From: Pigmentiphaga sp. NML080357
GTDB taxonomy: Bacteria; Pseudomonadota; Gammaproteobacteria; Burkholderiales; Burkholderiaceae_B
DNA length: 64,000 nt
NCBI RefSeq assembly: GCF_002188465.1
Contig: NZ_NINW01000026.1
Location: forward strand, 62,001 to 126,000
Direction of reading: 5' to 3'
Under the pieces are notes generated by a model. It was not told the DNA's origin. It was given only the letters and a program-made list of their open reading frames with translations, and made no database searches. Shown one piece after another: positions 26,064-35,516 of the stretch. The first letter of the stretch is position 1. Each line of letters starts with the position of its first letter. The position numbers and the translations under genes were made by a program.

Positions 26064-27689
26064 TCAGCTTTTTGTAAGCCTGTCCTTGCGGGAGATGGCC
26101 CGCGCCAGCACGATCACCGGCAACAGCCCCGCGAGGACGATCGTCAGGGCGGGCACGGCGGCTTCGCCCAGCCGCTCGTCCGAGGCGAGCTGATCGGTGA
26201 TCACCGCCAGGGTGTCGAAGTTGAACGGCCGCAATACCAGCGTCGCGGGCAGTTCCTTCATCACGTCCACGAACACCAGCAGGGCCGCGGTGAGCAGGCT
26301 GCGCCGCAGCAGCGGCTGGTGCACGCGGGCCAGGAGTTCCCAGGTGGTGGCGCCCAGGCTGCGGGCGCTGGCATCGAGTGCGGGCGTGATCTTGGCCAGC
26401 CCGGCCTCCGCGGTTTGCAGCGCCACCGCCAGGAACCGGACCAGGTAGGCGTAGACGAGCAGGGTCAGCGTGCCCGTCAGCGTCGCTCCCCACGACCCGC
26501 CCAGGGCCTCCAGCCAGCGGTCGAGCGCACCCACCACGATCAGCAACCCCACGGCCAGCACCGCGCCGGGTACGGCATAGCCCATGCTGGCCACGCTATT
26601 GGTGAAGTGCACCAGCCTGCCGGACGTGAGCCGCGCCGCGTAGGCCAGGGCCAGGGCCAGGGCCACGGCCAGCGCCGAGGTGACGGCGGCAAGCTGCAGC
26701 GTGTTGGCCAGCCAGGCGGCATAGCGTTCCCAGTTGATGACGTGCAGGTCCTGCGCGGCGAATCTCAGCATGATGGCCACCGGCAGCAGAAAGCCGAGCG
26801 TCAGCGGCAGAAGGCATGCCAGGTGGGCCCATGCCACCCCCTGCCCTTTCAGTCGCCTTGGCGCCGGCGCGTGCCGGTGGGCGCCGGCATGGAAGCGCAG
26901 GCGCGTGCGGCTGCGCCGCTCCAGCCATACGAGGACGAAGATGAACGCCAACAGCGCCGAGGCCAGTTGCGCGGCGGCGATCCGGTCTCCCATGGCCAGC
27001 CATGCGCGATAAATGCCGGTGGTGAAAGTCTGTACGCCGAAGTACGACACCGCCCCGTAGTCGGCCAGCGTTTCCATCAGGACCAGTGTGACCCCCGCGA
27101 CCGCCGCGGGCCGGGCCAGCGGCAGCACCACGGTGAAGAATGCCCGGGTCGGGCCGCAACCCAGCGTGCGCGCGGCCTCGGACAAGCGCGGACTGCGCTC
27201 GAGAAATGCGGTCCGCGCCAGCAAGTACACGTAGGGATAGAACGCGAAGGTGAACACCAGTGCCGCGCCATACCATGAGCGGATGGCGGGAAACCAGGGT
27301 AGCCGGGGCTGGCCGGTGAGTTCCCGCAGCAGGGTCTGGACCGGCCCCGAGAACTGGAAGAAATCGGTGAAGGCGTAGGCCATGACGTAGGTCGGCATGG
27401 CCAGCGGCAGGATCAGGGCCCATTCGTAGATGCGGCGCCCGGGAAAGTCGTACGCGGCTACCACCCAGGCGGTAGCGATGCCGACCACGGCTGCTCCGGC
27501 GCCCACGCAAACCATCAGCAGCAGCGAGGTGGCGACATAGGCCGGCAGGACCGTTCCCGCAAGGTGGGAAAGCACGTCGCGGGCCCCCGCATCGGCGATC
27601 AGCACCGACAGCAGCAGACCCAGGATGGGGATGGCGATGAACGTGGCCACGGCTGCGGCCGGCCAGGAAAGCGCGGTGCGTCGGTGCAT
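26064..27689 (-). CDS. ferric iron ABC transporter permease (FbpB type)
   Basis: 541 residues with about twelve transmembrane helices in two homologous halves, as in FbpB/SfuB-type permeases that carry two inner-membrane domains in one chain. The EAA-loop regions read 'EAARTLGCGPTRAFFTVVLP' and 'DASARSLGATTWELLARVHQP', both the expected G-containing cytoplasmic loop for the ATPase. It moves iron across the inner membrane, powered by the ATPase encoded divergently at 27800. It is followed by the binding-protein gene after 76 bp. Confidence 0.92.
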   Translation of the reverse strand: MHRRTALSWPAAAVATFIAIPILGLLLSVLIADAGARDVLSHLAGTVLPAYVATSLLLMVCVGAGAAVVGIATAWVVAAYDFPGRRIYEWALILPLAMPTYVMAYAFTDFFQFSGPVQTLLRELTGQPRLPWFPAIRSWYGAALVFTFAFYPYVYLLARTAFLERSPRLSEAARTLGCGPTRAFFTVVLPLARPAAVAGVTLVLMETLADYGAVSYFGVQTFTTGIYRAWLAMGDRIAAAQLASALLAFIFVLVWLERRSRTRLRFHAGAHRHAPAPRRLKGQGVAWAHLACLLPLTLGFLLPVAIMLRFAAQDLHVINWERYAAWLANTLQLAAVTSALAVALALALAYAARLTSGRLVHFTNSVASMGYAVPGAVLAVGLLIVVGALDRWLEALGGSWGATLTGTLTLLVYAYLVRFLAVALQTAEAGLAKITPALDASARSLGATTWELLARVHQPLLRRSLLTAALLVFVDVMKELPATLVLRPFNFDTLAVITDQLASDERLGEAAVPALTIVLAGLLPVIVLARAISRKDRLTKS

Positions 27690-27755
27690 CGGGTACCAGG
27701 AGAAAGCGACGGACGACGCGGGCGCGCAGGTCCGCCTCGCGTTGGCGGCAAGCAG

Positions 27756-27772
27756 GAATACGAATTATATTC
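27756..27772. promoter_or_regulatory. AT-rich palindrome in the divergent fbpB/fbpC promoter
   Basis: GAATA-N7-TATTC (27756-27760 and 27768-27772) lies between the permease and ATPase genes of the iron importer. It is a possible Fur or core promoter site; the match to the Fur consensus is weaker than at 26026-26044. Confidence 0.35.
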
Positions 27773-27799
27773 ATGCGCTCTCGCAGCCCGCCTCGTCTC

Positions 27800-28885
27800 A
27801 TGTCCCATCCTCACCTGCAGCTCGATCACGTACGCCTCGGTTACCGCATGCCGGACGGCATGCACGTGGTGGTCGACGATTTATCGCTCGTGCTGCATGA
27901 AGGCCGCATCGGCTGCCTGCTCGGGCCGTCGGGTTGCGGCAAAAGCACCGTGTTGCGCGCCATCAGCGGCTTCGAGCCGTTGATGGCCGGCAGCATTGCG
28001 CTGCACGGCCAGGTGGTGGCCACGTCCCGCCGCAGCCTCGCCCCGGAAAAGCGCCGGGTGGGCGTCATGTTCCAGGACTATGCCCTATTTCCCCATTTGT
28101 CGGTGGCCGACAACGTGGGCTTCGGCCTGCGGCGCGAGCAGGCAGCCGTCCGGGCGCGGCGGGTAGCCGAACTGCTGTCGCTGGTCGGGCTGGCTGCCCT
28201 GGCCGGAAAGTATCCGCACGAGCTGTCGGGCGGCCAGCAGCAGCGCGTCGCACTGGCCCGGGCGCTGGCGCCGCGCCCCGAATTGCTATTGCTGGACGAG
28301 CCCTTTTCCAGCCTCGACGTCGACCTGCGCGAGCGCCTGGCGGACGAAGTGCGCGGCATCCTCAAAGAGGCCGAGGCAACCGCCATCCTGGTCACGCACG
28401 ATCAGGCCGAGGCATTCGCCATGGCCGACGAAATCGGCGTGATGGCGCACGGCAGGATCGTGCAATGGGACAGCGCCTACAACCTCTATCACTATCCCGC
28501 GACGCCGTTCGTCGCCGGTTTCATCGGCGCCGGCGTGCTCGTGCCGGGACGGCGTCTCGGCAATGGCGAGCGTATTCGCCTGGAGTTCGGCGAGGCCGAC
28601 GCCGCAGGGCCGCCTCCGGACACCGGCTCGGACGGGGCGGTCAGCGTCCTGCTGCGGCCCGACGACGTCTGCCCGGATGCCGACAGCCCGGTCAAGGCCC
28701 GCCTGGTGCACAAGGCTTTCCGCGGTCCTGACTACCTCTATACGCTGCGCCTGCCCTCGGGCAACGAGGTGCTGGCCTACATGCCCCGGGAAGACGGCCA
28801 CCGGGTGGGCGACCACCTGGGCATACGCCTGCGCGGCAGCCGATTGGTGGCTTTCCCGGCCGCTTCGCCCGCGGATCCGCAGTAG
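27800..28885 (+). CDS. ferric iron ABC transporter ATPase (FbpC type)
   Basis: 361 residues. Walker A GPSGCGKST is at 42-50, the signature LSGGQQQR at 142-149 and Walker B LLLLDEP at about 162-168, followed by 'VTHDQAEAFAMAD' with the switch His. The C-terminal ~110 residues form a TOBE-like regulatory domain, as in FbpC. The ATG at 27800 gives the usual short N-terminus; an in-frame ATG at 27773 would add nine residues. The gene is transcribed away from fbpB and fbpA, so the importer is split into two divergent units around one control region. Confidence 0.92.
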   Translation: MSHPHLQLDHVRLGYRMPDGMHVVVDDLSLVLHEGRIGCLLGPSGCGKSTVLRAISGFEPLMAGSIALHGQVVATSRRSLAPEKRRVGVMFQDYALFPHLSVADNVGFGLRREQAAVRARRVAELLSLVGLAALAGKYPHELSGGQQQRVALARALAPRPELLLLDEPFSSLDVDLRERLADEVRGILKEAEATAILVTHDQAEAFAMADEIGVMAHGRIVQWDSAYNLYHYPATPFVAGFIGAGVLVPGRRLGNGERIRLEFGEADAAGPPPDTGSDGAVSVLLRPDDVCPDADSPVKARLVHKAFRGPDYLYTLRLPSGNEVLAYMPREDGHRVGDHLGIRLRGSRLVAFPAASPADPQ

Positions 28886-28896
28886 TCTCGGCCGCC

Positions 28897-29574
28897 TCAG
28901 CGACCCAGGCGGCGCTGGCGGTCGAAATTCAGGCGCTCGACCAGGTCGTTCGCCAATTGGGTATTGGCGGCGTCGCGTCCGACCTCGACCGCGTTCTTGC
29001 CTTCGTCGTTGCGCACATAGCCGTCTGCCCCTTCGTCGAGCAGCAGCTTCACGGTGGACGCATGGTTGTAGCGCATCGCCATCATGAGCGGCGTCATCTT
29101 GCCGGGCGACTCGGCATCGATATAGGCATAGTGCTCGATCAGGAGGCGCACGGCGTCGTCGTGACCTTTCGAAGCTGCGTAGTGCAATGCCGTCCAGCCC
29201 GGCTGGTTGACCTCCGCGCCACGCTCGATCAACGCTTGCATGCGAGCGGTTTCTCCGCGGATGGCCAGGTACATCAAGGGCGATTCGTTCAGGCGGTTCC
29301 GGCGGTTGACATCGATGCGCTTATCGGCCAGCAGTACGTCGTATACGGCCCAGGCTTCCTCCTTGATTGCTTCCAGGAGCGGCGTGTTGCTGAGCTCGTT
29401 GACCATGTTCGGATCAATGCCTTGCCCGAGCAGCGTCTTGACCGTGGAGGCCCGATCGTTGCGGATGGCAATCCAGAAATCTTCGGCGGCTCCCGCCTGG
29501 GCCGCCGACAGCGCGACGGCGCAGCACCAGAGGGCAAGGAAACCCCATGCCGAGCGGACCAGTGCGGAAATCAT
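28897..29574 (-). CDS. secreted ankyrin-repeat protein
   Basis: 225 residues. The signal peptide is about residues 1-29 ('LALWCCAVALSAAQAGAA'). About five ankyrin repeats follow: 'STVKTLLGQGIDPN', 'NRLNESPLMYLAIRGE', 'GWTALHYAASKGHDDAVRLLIEHYAYID', 'KMTPLMMAMRYNHASTVKLLLDEGAD'. The protein should be periplasmic and act by binding another protein; the partner is unknown. Small periplasmic ankyrin proteins occur next to catalase or tatD-type genes in related bacteria, but the function here is open. It is downstream of tatD across a strikingly AT-rich 95-bp gap, so it may have its own promoter. Confidence 0.85.
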   Translation of the reverse strand: MISALVRSAWGFLALWCCAVALSAAQAGAAEDFWIAIRNDRASTVKTLLGQGIDPNMVNELSNTPLLEAIKEEAWAVYDVLLADKRIDVNRRNRLNESPLMYLAIRGETARMQALIERGAEVNQPGWTALHYAASKGHDDAVRLLIEHYAYIDAESPGKMTPLMMAMRYNHASTVKLLLDEGADGYVRNDEGKNAVEVGRDAANTQLANDLVERLNFDRQRRLGR

Positions 29575-29669
29575 GCCATATTCCTTTAAGATTTTTATTT
29601 AACCAATTGATTTTAAATAAAAAATTCTTTCAATCTTCTGACCGATATAAAGTTATTTCTAGCTTTAAA

Positions 29670-30440
29670 TTAGCGCTGTATGTGCCTGAAAAGTCTAAAA
29701 AAATTATCGGTAGAGACCCTTGAAACTTCTTCCACGGATATGCCGCGCAATTCGGCGATCTTCTCCGCGACGTGCACGACCTTGGAAGGATCGTTGAGCT
29801 TGCCCCGGTGCGGGACTGGCGCCAGGTAAGGGGAATCGGTTTCGATCAGGACCCGGTCCAGCGGCACGTTGCGCGCTACGTCCTGCAGTTCTCGGGCGTT
29901 CTTGAACGTGACGATGCCCGAGAACGAGATGCAGAAATTCATCGCGATCGCGGCCTCGGCCACCTGCTGCGACTCGGTAAAGCAATGCATCACGCCGCCG
30001 ACGTCGGCAGCCCCCTCTTCTTCCATGATCCGCAAGGTGTCTTCCGCCGCCGAACGCGTATGGATGATCAGGGGCTTGCCTGTTTCCCGGGCGGCGCGGA
30101 TGTGCCGCCGGAAGCGGTCGCGCTGCCACTCCAGGTCGCCCGTGAGGCGGTAGTAATCCAGGCCGGTCTCGCCGATGGCCACGACCTTGGGCGTGGCGGC
30201 CAGGTCGACCAGTTGCTCGACCGAAGGATCGGGCGTGTCCTCGTAGTCGGGATGGACGCCGACGGAGGCCCAGAGGTTAGCGTGCTCCTGCGCCAGTTTC
30301 ACCACCCGGGGCCAGTCCGGCAGGTTCACGCTGACGCACAGCGCATGCGTGACGCGGTTGGCGCGCATGCGCTCGAGGACATCGGGCAGTTGCGAAGCCA
30401 GTTCGGGAAAATCCAGGTGGCAGTGCGAATCGACAAACAT
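29670..30440 (-). CDS. TatD-family metal-dependent DNase
   Basis: 256 residues of TatD/YcfH type. The metal site starts with 'DSHCHLD' (His6, His8), the central Glu is in 'AIGETGLDYYR', histidines follow in 'LIIHTRSA' and 'GGVMHCFTES', and the final Asp is in 'LIETDSPYLAP'. Members are Mg-dependent 3'-5' exonucleases or hydrolases that act on DNA or related substrates. It follows holB on the minus strand by 72 bp, as in many proteobacteria (tmk-holB-tatD). Which YcfH/YjjV paralogue it corresponds to cannot be decided by eye. Confidence 0.93.
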   Translation of the reverse strand: MFVDSHCHLDFPELASQLPDVLERMRANRVTHALCVSVNLPDWPRVVKLAQEHANLWASVGVHPDYEDTPDPSVEQLVDLAATPKVVAIGETGLDYYRLTGDLEWQRDRFRRHIRAARETGKPLIIHTRSAAEDTLRIMEEEGAADVGGVMHCFTESQQVAEAAIAMNFCISFSGIVTFKNARELQDVARNVPLDRVLIETDSPYLAPVPHRGKLNDPSKVVHVAEKIAELRGISVEEVSRVSTDNFFRLFRHIQR

Positions 30441-30512
30441 GGAAGACGTAGCGGTTGGAAGCGGAATCTATAGTACCAGCGGACGTTTTCCCGGCGGCGG
30501 AGCCGAAGGCAC

Positions 30513-31598
30513 CTAGGCGGCGGCCCGCTTCGGCCTGCCCAGGCAGGCGGCGCAGGCCTGCGTCAGCACGTCCTGGGCGAACAGGCGCGCGTTGAGCGGA
30601 TGGTCGGCGATCCTGCGCTGGCGGCTGAGCCAGCGCGACAATTCGGCCACGCGGGTACGCGCCGCCCGTTCGCCTATCTTCGCCGTTTGCGAAGCCAGTT
30701 CGGGGAAATAGCGAGCCGCCATGCCCGCCTGCGCAAGCGCCACGTCGGTGACCAGACGCTGCAGCGCGTCTATCCATTCGGCGGGCGGAATCTTGTCCAG
30801 CGCGTCCACCAACTGCCCCACGTCCGGCGGCTTGGCCTGGGCCAACGCACCCGCCAGCGCATCCAGCCACGGGGCGCGAGGCGGGACACCGGCTTCGGCG
30901 CGCCGCCATGCCGCGACCGGGGCGCCCCCCGCGGCCGCCAGTTGCGCGGCCGCGTCCTCGACGCCCCGCGCCTGCAGCCAGGCCAGCGCCGGTTCGAGCG
31001 CGGGGGTGCCCAGGGGCAACCGCCGGCAACGGGACACCAGGGTCGGCAGCAGCCGGTCGGGCGCGTCCGAAACCAGCAGGAAGACCGTTTGCGGCGGCGG
31101 TTCTTCCAGAATCTTCAAGAGCCCGTTGGCCGATATCGTATTGAGCGATTCGGCCGGGTACAGCACTACGACCCGCAAGCCGCCCCGGTGAGTGCCGGTG
31201 TTGGCCCACGATTCCATCGCGCGTATCTGCTCGATGCGGATCTCCCGCGAGGGCGCGCGCTTGCCGGCCTTCTTGCCATCCGCGTCGGCGCTCTCCTCCT
31301 CCGCTTCGCCCTCTTCGGCCTGCCCTTCCGCCAGCGCAATGGCCTCGGGACGGATGCGGCGAAAATCCGGATGATTGCCGGAGGCGTACCAGGTGCAGGC
31401 CGGGCAATGGCCGCAGGCCATGGCCCCATCGGGCGCTTCGCACAACAGGCTCGCGGCCGCGGCGCGGGCGAACTCGACCTTGCCGATTCCCGCCAGGCCG
31501 TGGATCAGCCAGGCATGGGCGAAGCGCCGCCGCTGCTCGGGGCCGAGCCAGGCGCGGGCCACCTCTTCCTGCCAGGGGTAGAAACGCGGCAGGCTCAT
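30513..31598 (-). CDS. holB: DNA polymerase III subunit delta'
   Basis: 361 residues. '[17 protein letters not shown]' holds the degenerate P-loop. The zinc cysteines are C53, C62, C65 and C68 ('[16 protein letters not shown]'), and '[31 protein letters not shown]' is the sensor/SRC region of clamp-loader subunits. Delta' is the rigid stator of the clamp loader that places the beta clamp. The start at 31598 overlaps the tmk stop by 4 bp. An acidic insert ('[18 protein letters not shown]', about 95-112) between the zinc module and '[11 protein letters not shown]' is unusual in composition. Confidence 0.95.
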   Translation of the reverse strand: MSLPRFYPWQEEVARAWLGPEQRRRFAHAWLIHGLAGIGKVEFARAAAASLLCEAPDGAMACGHCPACTWYASGNHPDFRRIRPEAIALAEGQAEEGEAEEESADADGKKAGKRAPSREIRIEQIRAMESWANTGTHRGGLRVVVLYPAESLNTISANGLLKILEEPPPQTVFLLVSDAPDRLLPTLVSRCRRLPLGTPALEPALAWLQARGVEDAAAQLAAAGGAPVAAWRRAEAGVPPRAPWLDALAGALAQAKPPDVGQLVDALDKIPPAEWIDALQRLVTDVALAQAGMAARYFPELASQTAKIGERAARTRVAELSRWLSRQRRIADHPLNARLFAQDVLTQACAACLGRPKRAAA

Positions 31599-32239
31599 GG
31601 ATGGTTCGTCGCGATGACGCAGGCTTGAAGCTCGGCCAGCAGGCCGGCGCGTACGACATCGATCGGCCGGGTCGAGTCGACGATGCGAAAGCGCGCCGGA
31701 TCCGCGGCGGCACGCGCGTGATAGGCGGCGCGCGTGCGTTCGAAGAAGGCGTCGTCCTCGCGCTCGAAGCGGTCCAGCGTGCGGCTGCGGCCCAGGCGTT
31801 CGCGCGAGACGGACAGCGGCACGTCGAACAGCCACGTCATGTCGGGTTGCAGGTCGCCATGCACCCAGTGCTCGAGCACCGCGATGCGCTCGGCGGGCAA
31901 GCCCCGGCCGCCTCCCTGGTAGGCATAGGTGGCATCGGTGAAGCGATCGCAAACCACCCACTTGCCTAGTGCCAGGGCGGGCTCGATCACGGTGCGCACG
32001 TGCTCGCAGCGCCCGGCGAACATCAGCAGCGTTTCGGTGTCGAGCCGCATCGGCTCGTTCAGCAGCAGGTCGCGCAGCTTCTCGGCGAGCGGCGTGCCCC
32101 CCGGCTCGCGCGTCTGCACCACGTCCAGCCCGAAGCTGCGCAGTTGCTCGACGAACCACGCGAGGTGCGTACTCTTGCCGGCGCCGTCCACTCCCTCGAG
32201 CGTGATGAACTTGCCGCGGCGCAAAGAGGATGAGGTCAT
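31595..32239 (-). CDS. tmk: thymidylate kinase
   Basis: 214 residues. P-loop GVDGAGKST at 16-24, the DR(F/Y) motif in '[19 protein letters not shown]', and '[18 protein letters not shown]', which is the dTMP-binding DRX block of thymidylate kinases. The enzyme makes dTDP from dTMP. The start at 32239 overlaps the mltG stop (32236-32239) and its stop overlaps holB, forming an mltG-tmk-holB operon. Confidence 0.96.
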   Translation of the reverse strand: MTSSSLRRGKFITLEGVDGAGKSTHLAWFVEQLRSFGLDVVQTREPGGTPLAEKLRDLLLNEPMRLDTETLLMFAGRCEHVRTVIEPALALGKWVVCDRFTDATYAYQGGGRGLPAERIAVLEHWVHGDLQPDMTWLFDVPLSVSRERLGRSRTLDRFEREDDAFFERTRAAYHARAAADPARFRIVDSTRPIDVVRAGLLAELQACVIATNHP

Positions 32240-33303
32240 GGTTGCACCGTTTCGGCTTGCGTGGACGGGGCCGCCTGTCCGCCCTGCCCTCTTCCGAGCT
32301 GGTAGCGGGCGACGTAGCGGTTGTGCCCGTCCAGCGTTTCGGAAAAGGCGCTGCTGCCGTCGCCGCGGGAGACGAAGTACAGGTATTTGTGCTTTTCGGG
32401 CTGGACCGCCGCCAGCAGCGAGGCGCGGCCCGGATTGGCGATAGGCGTGGGCGGCAGCCCGCGGCGCGTATAGGTGTTCCACGGCGTATCGGCCCGCAGG
32501 TCGCGGCGCCGCAGGTTGCCATCGAACACTTCCCCGAGGCCGTAGATGACGGTGGGGTCCGTCTGCAGCGGCATGCCCAGCTTCAGCCGGTTCACGAACA
32601 CGCCGGCGATGCGCTTGCGGTCGGCTTCCATGCCGGTTTCCTTTTCGACGATGGAGCCCAGGATCAGTGCCTCGTAGGGCGACCCCAGGGGCAGGTCCGG
32701 ATCGCGCTTGCTCCAAATCGCGGCCAGCTCGCGCTGTTGGGCGCGATAGGCGCGGCGCAGGATGTCGATATCGCTGGAACCGACGGCAAAGAGGTAGGTG
32801 TCGGGAAAGAACAGTCCCTCCGGATGGCTGGTCGAGGCGCCGATCATCGCCGTCACCGTGGCGTCATCCAGTCCGTCCAGCGTTTGCCGGACATCCGGAT
32901 GGCGTCGCAGGGCCGCGCGTATCTGCCGGAAGTTCCAGCCTTCGATGAAGGTGATCTCGCGCTGGGTGACGTCACCGCGCGAGAGGCGGTTCACCAGCGT
33001 CCACAGCGATTCGCCGCGGACGATTTCGTAGCCGCCGGCCTTGATGCGCCGATCGGCTCCGGTCAGGCGCGCGTAGGCTATGAGGGCTTCCGGCGGCACG
33101 GCGATACCCGCCTCGCGCACCTGGCGGGCGATGCCCCGCATCGTCGTGCCTTCGTCGATGACGAAATCCACCTTGTCGGCGGGCAGGGAAAGCGGCATGC
33201 GCAGCCACGCCACGCCAGCGCCGACGGCGGCCACCAGCAACAGCAGCAGGGTCAGGACCGACGCGGCCAGCGCGCGTTTCAGGGAAAAATGTCGTTTGGG
33301 CAT
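32236..33303 (-). CDS. mltG: endolytic murein transglycosylase MltG
   Basis: 355 residues with one N-terminal transmembrane helix (about 11-33), a LysM-like segment and the YceG catalytic domain. The catalytic glutamate is E220 in '[18 protein letters not shown]', and the conserved C-terminal block reads '[21 protein letters not shown]'. MltG cuts nascent peptidoglycan strands and sets glycan length at the inner membrane. It is the first gene of mltG-tmk-holB and is divergent from ygfZ across 44 bp. Confidence 0.95.
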   Translation of the reverse strand: MPKRHFSLKRALAASVLTLLLLLVAAVGAGVAWLRMPLSLPADKVDFVIDEGTTMRGIARQVREAGIAVPPEALIAYARLTGADRRIKAGGYEIVRGESLWTLVNRLSRGDVTQREITFIEGWNFRQIRAALRRHPDVRQTLDGLDDATVTAMIGASTSHPEGLFFPDTYLFAVGSSDIDILRRAYRAQQRELAAIWSKRDPDLPLGSPYEALILGSIVEKETGMEADRKRIAGVFVNRLKLGMPLQTDPTVIYGLGEVFDGNLRRRDLRADTPWNTYTRRGLPPTPIANPGRASLLAAVQPEKHKYLYFVSRGDGSSAFSETLDGHNRYVARYQLGRGQGGQAAPSTQAETVQP

Positions 33304-33347
33304 GGGCTGCCTATAATACTTCGATCGACCTCATCGACCGTTTCAAG

Positions 33348-34367
33348 ATGTCCGTCCAAGAGATTTTATCCGCGAGGGAGCAGGATGCCGTCCCGGCGCG
33401 CATCGTGCCGCTCGATCATTTGACCGTGATCGAGGCCAGGGGTGCCGACGCCGTCGACTTCCTCCAGGGCCAGTTGACGCAGGACGTCAAGAAGCTTGGC
33501 GATGCCGACGCGCGGCCTGCCGGCTATTGCACCGCCAAGGGCCGGCTGCTGGCCAGCGCCGTGGTATGGCGGCCCGAGCCAGATTCCGTCGACCAGGCGC
33601 CGCGCGTGCTTGCCCTGGTCGACGCCAGCATCGCCGCGGCGCTGCAAAAACGCCTCTCGATGTTCGTCCTGCGCGCCAAGGTCAGGATCGCGGCGGCGCC
33701 GCTGCGCGTGGCGGGTGTCTGGCGCGGCGCCGACGCGGCCGTGCTGCAGGCGGCGGCTGGCGGCTTGCTGCCGGCTGCGCCCTGGTCGCGTACCGACCTG
33801 CCCGGCGGGACCTGGATCGCAGCGCCCTCGGCCGATGCCGAGCCGTCCCGCTGGTGGTGGATCGGTACGGACGAGCAACTGCAGCAACTCGGCGCCGCCC
33901 TGTCCCCGCCCGACGCGAACCTCGTCCAAGCGTGGCGCGCGGCCGACATCGCGGCCGGCTTGCCGTGGATCGTCGCGGCCACGCAAGATCTCTTCGTGCC
34001 GCAGATGGTCAACTTCGAGTTGGTGGGCGGGGTCAGCTTCACCAAGGGCTGCTATCCCGGACAGGAAGTCGTGGCGCGCAGCCACTATCTGGGCAAGCTC
34101 AAGCGCCGCATGTTCGCCGGCCGTATCGCAGCCGCTTCGGATCCCGACGCCCTCGTCGGCGCGGACGTGTTCCAGGACGGGGACGACCAGCCGTGCGGAC
34201 GCATCGTCAACGCCGCGCGCGACGGCGATGCCCTTCTCATTCTCTACGACAGCCCGCTGGCAGCCGTGGGCGGCCCGGCCACGCTGCGTGCCGGCTCGCA
34301 GGCGGGCCCGGCCATCGCGCCGCTGGCGCTGCCCTACGCCCTGCCCGACGATGCCAAGTCGGCCTGA
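33348..34367 (+). CDS. ygfZ: folate-binding YgfZ/GcvT-like protein
   Basis: 339 residues of the GcvT fold. The diagnostic motif KGCYPGQEVVAR is at 223-234, with the conserved Cys225. N-terminal 'FLQGQLTQDVKKL' and 'GYCTAKGRLLAS' are also family marks. YgfZ uses tetrahydrofolate and assists Fe-S enzymes such as MiaB, and is cytoplasmic. The gene is divergent from mltG and starts a short plus-strand group with the DUF4936 and NRDE genes. Confidence 0.93.
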   Translation: MSVQEILSAREQDAVPARIVPLDHLTVIEARGADAVDFLQGQLTQDVKKLGDADARPAGYCTAKGRLLASAVVWRPEPDSVDQAPRVLALVDASIAAALQKRLSMFVLRAKVRIAAAPLRVAGVWRGADAAVLQAAAGGLLPAAPWSRTDLPGGTWIAAPSADAEPSRWWWIGTDEQLQQLGAALSPPDANLVQAWRAADIAAGLPWIVAATQDLFVPQMVNFELVGGVSFTKGCYPGQEVVARSHYLGKLKRRMFAGRIAAASDPDALVGADVFQDGDDQPCGRIVNAARDGDALLILYDSPLAAVGGPATLRAGSQAGPAIAPLALPYALPDDAKSA

Positions 34368-34388
34368 ACACTGCCGCCGAGACCCGCG

Positions 34389-34697
34389 ATGAACCACCTC
34401 TACGTGTACTACAAACTGCGCGATGCGCAACGGCCCCAGGCGCTGGCGCCCGCCCGGCGCGTACTCGAGGCCGGGCGGGCCTGGAGCCGGCGGGTGGCGC
34501 TGCTGGCCAGGCCGGCGTCCGAGGGCGGGGTTGCCACCTGGATGGAAGTCTACGAAGGCGTGGAAGACATGGCCGGGCTCGAGGCCGCGCTGGCTGCGGC
34601 CGTGGACAAGAGCGGGCTCGCGGGCTTCCTGCTGGCGCCGCGACGGAGCGAAATCTTCGCCGAACTCCCCGCCGATGCGGCCGCGCTGGACGGCTGA
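34389..34697 (+). CDS. DUF4936-family protein
   Basis: 102 residues beginning 'MNHLYVYYKLRDAQ'. This matches a small domain of unknown function found in Burkholderiales, usually beside ygfZ and NRDE genes as here. The fold looks like a compact alpha/beta ferredoxin-like domain with 'TWMEVYEGV' near the middle. No catalytic motif is seen. It begins 21 bp after ygfZ and ends 3 bp before the NRDE gene, so it is probably co-expressed. Confidence 0.8.
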   Translation: MNHLYVYYKLRDAQRPQALAPARRVLEAGRAWSRRVALLARPASEGGVATWMEVYEGVEDMAGLEAALAAAVDKSGLAGFLLAPRRSEIFAELPADAAALDG

Positions 34698-34700
34698 GCC

Positions 34701-35516
34701 ATGTGCCTGATCGCCTTCGCCTGGGATCCGCGCGGCCCGACGACGCTATTGATCGTTGCCAATCGTGACGAGTTCTACGCCCGGCCTACCGCCCCTGCCG
34801 ACTGGTGGCCGGACCAACCCGACGTGTGGGCCGGCCGCGACCTGGCTGCGGGCGGCACCTGGATGGGCGTCACCCGGCAGGGACGCTTCGCGGCGATCAC
34901 GAATTACCGCGAAGCCGGCCGGCACGACCCCAATGCGCCCTCGCGCGGCAAGCTGGTGTCCGATTTCCTGACCGGCGACAGTTCGCCCGCTACCTACGTG
35001 CGGCAGCTGGCCCGTCGCGCCGAGCCTTTCAACGGTTTCAACCTGATCGTCGGCGAACTCTTCGGCCGCGCGCCTTCGCTCTGGTATCTGTCGCATCGCC
35101 GGGGCTATCCGGCCACGTCGCCCGAGGCGCTGGCCGCCGGCGTATACGGGTTATCGAACGCCGTGCTGGACACCCCCTGGCCCAAGGTCGTGCGCACGAC
35201 CGCCGCCCTGGCCACGCTCAAGGCGACCGAGGCGCGCACGCCCGCGTACCTGCAGATGCTGAGCGACACGGCAGTCGCGGACGATGCCCAGTTGCCCAGC
35301 ACCGGCATCAGCCTGGAGCGCGAACGGGCCCTGTCGGCGGCCTTCATCATCACGCCCGATTACGGAACACGGGCGCAAACGGTGCTCCAGGCCACCCGCG
35401 ACGGCCGGGTCGAAGCGGCCGAACGGAGTTTCGACAACGCCGAGCAGGCGCGCCGCCTGGTGCCGGCCGCCCTGCGTCAGGTGACGTTCGACGTTCCGAA
35501 CACCGAACGCAGATAA
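34701..35516 (+). CDS. NRDE (TANGO2-like) family protein
   Basis: 271 residues. The Asn-Arg-Asp-Glu motif that names the family is at 21-24 in 'IVANRDEFYARPT', followed by 'AGRDLAAGGTWMGVTRQGRFAAITNYRE', a conserved block. Cys2 directly after the initiator Met, as in N-terminal nucleophile hydrolases, is typical. The function is not firmly known; eukaryotic TANGO2 is linked to haem and membrane metabolism. The 3' end overlaps the convergent esterase gene by 40 bp. Confidence 0.88.
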   Translation: MCLIAFAWDPRGPTTLLIVANRDEFYARPTAPADWWPDQPDVWAGRDLAAGGTWMGVTRQGRFAAITNYREAGRHDPNAPSRGKLVSDFLTGDSSPATYVRQLARRAEPFNGFNLIVGELFGRAPSLWYLSHRRGYPATSPEALAAGVYGLSNAVLDTPWPKVVRTTAALATLKATEARTPAYLQMLSDTAVADDAQLPSTGISLERERALSAAFIITPDYGTRAQTVLQATRDGRVEAAERSFDNAEQARRLVPAALRQVTFDVPNTERR

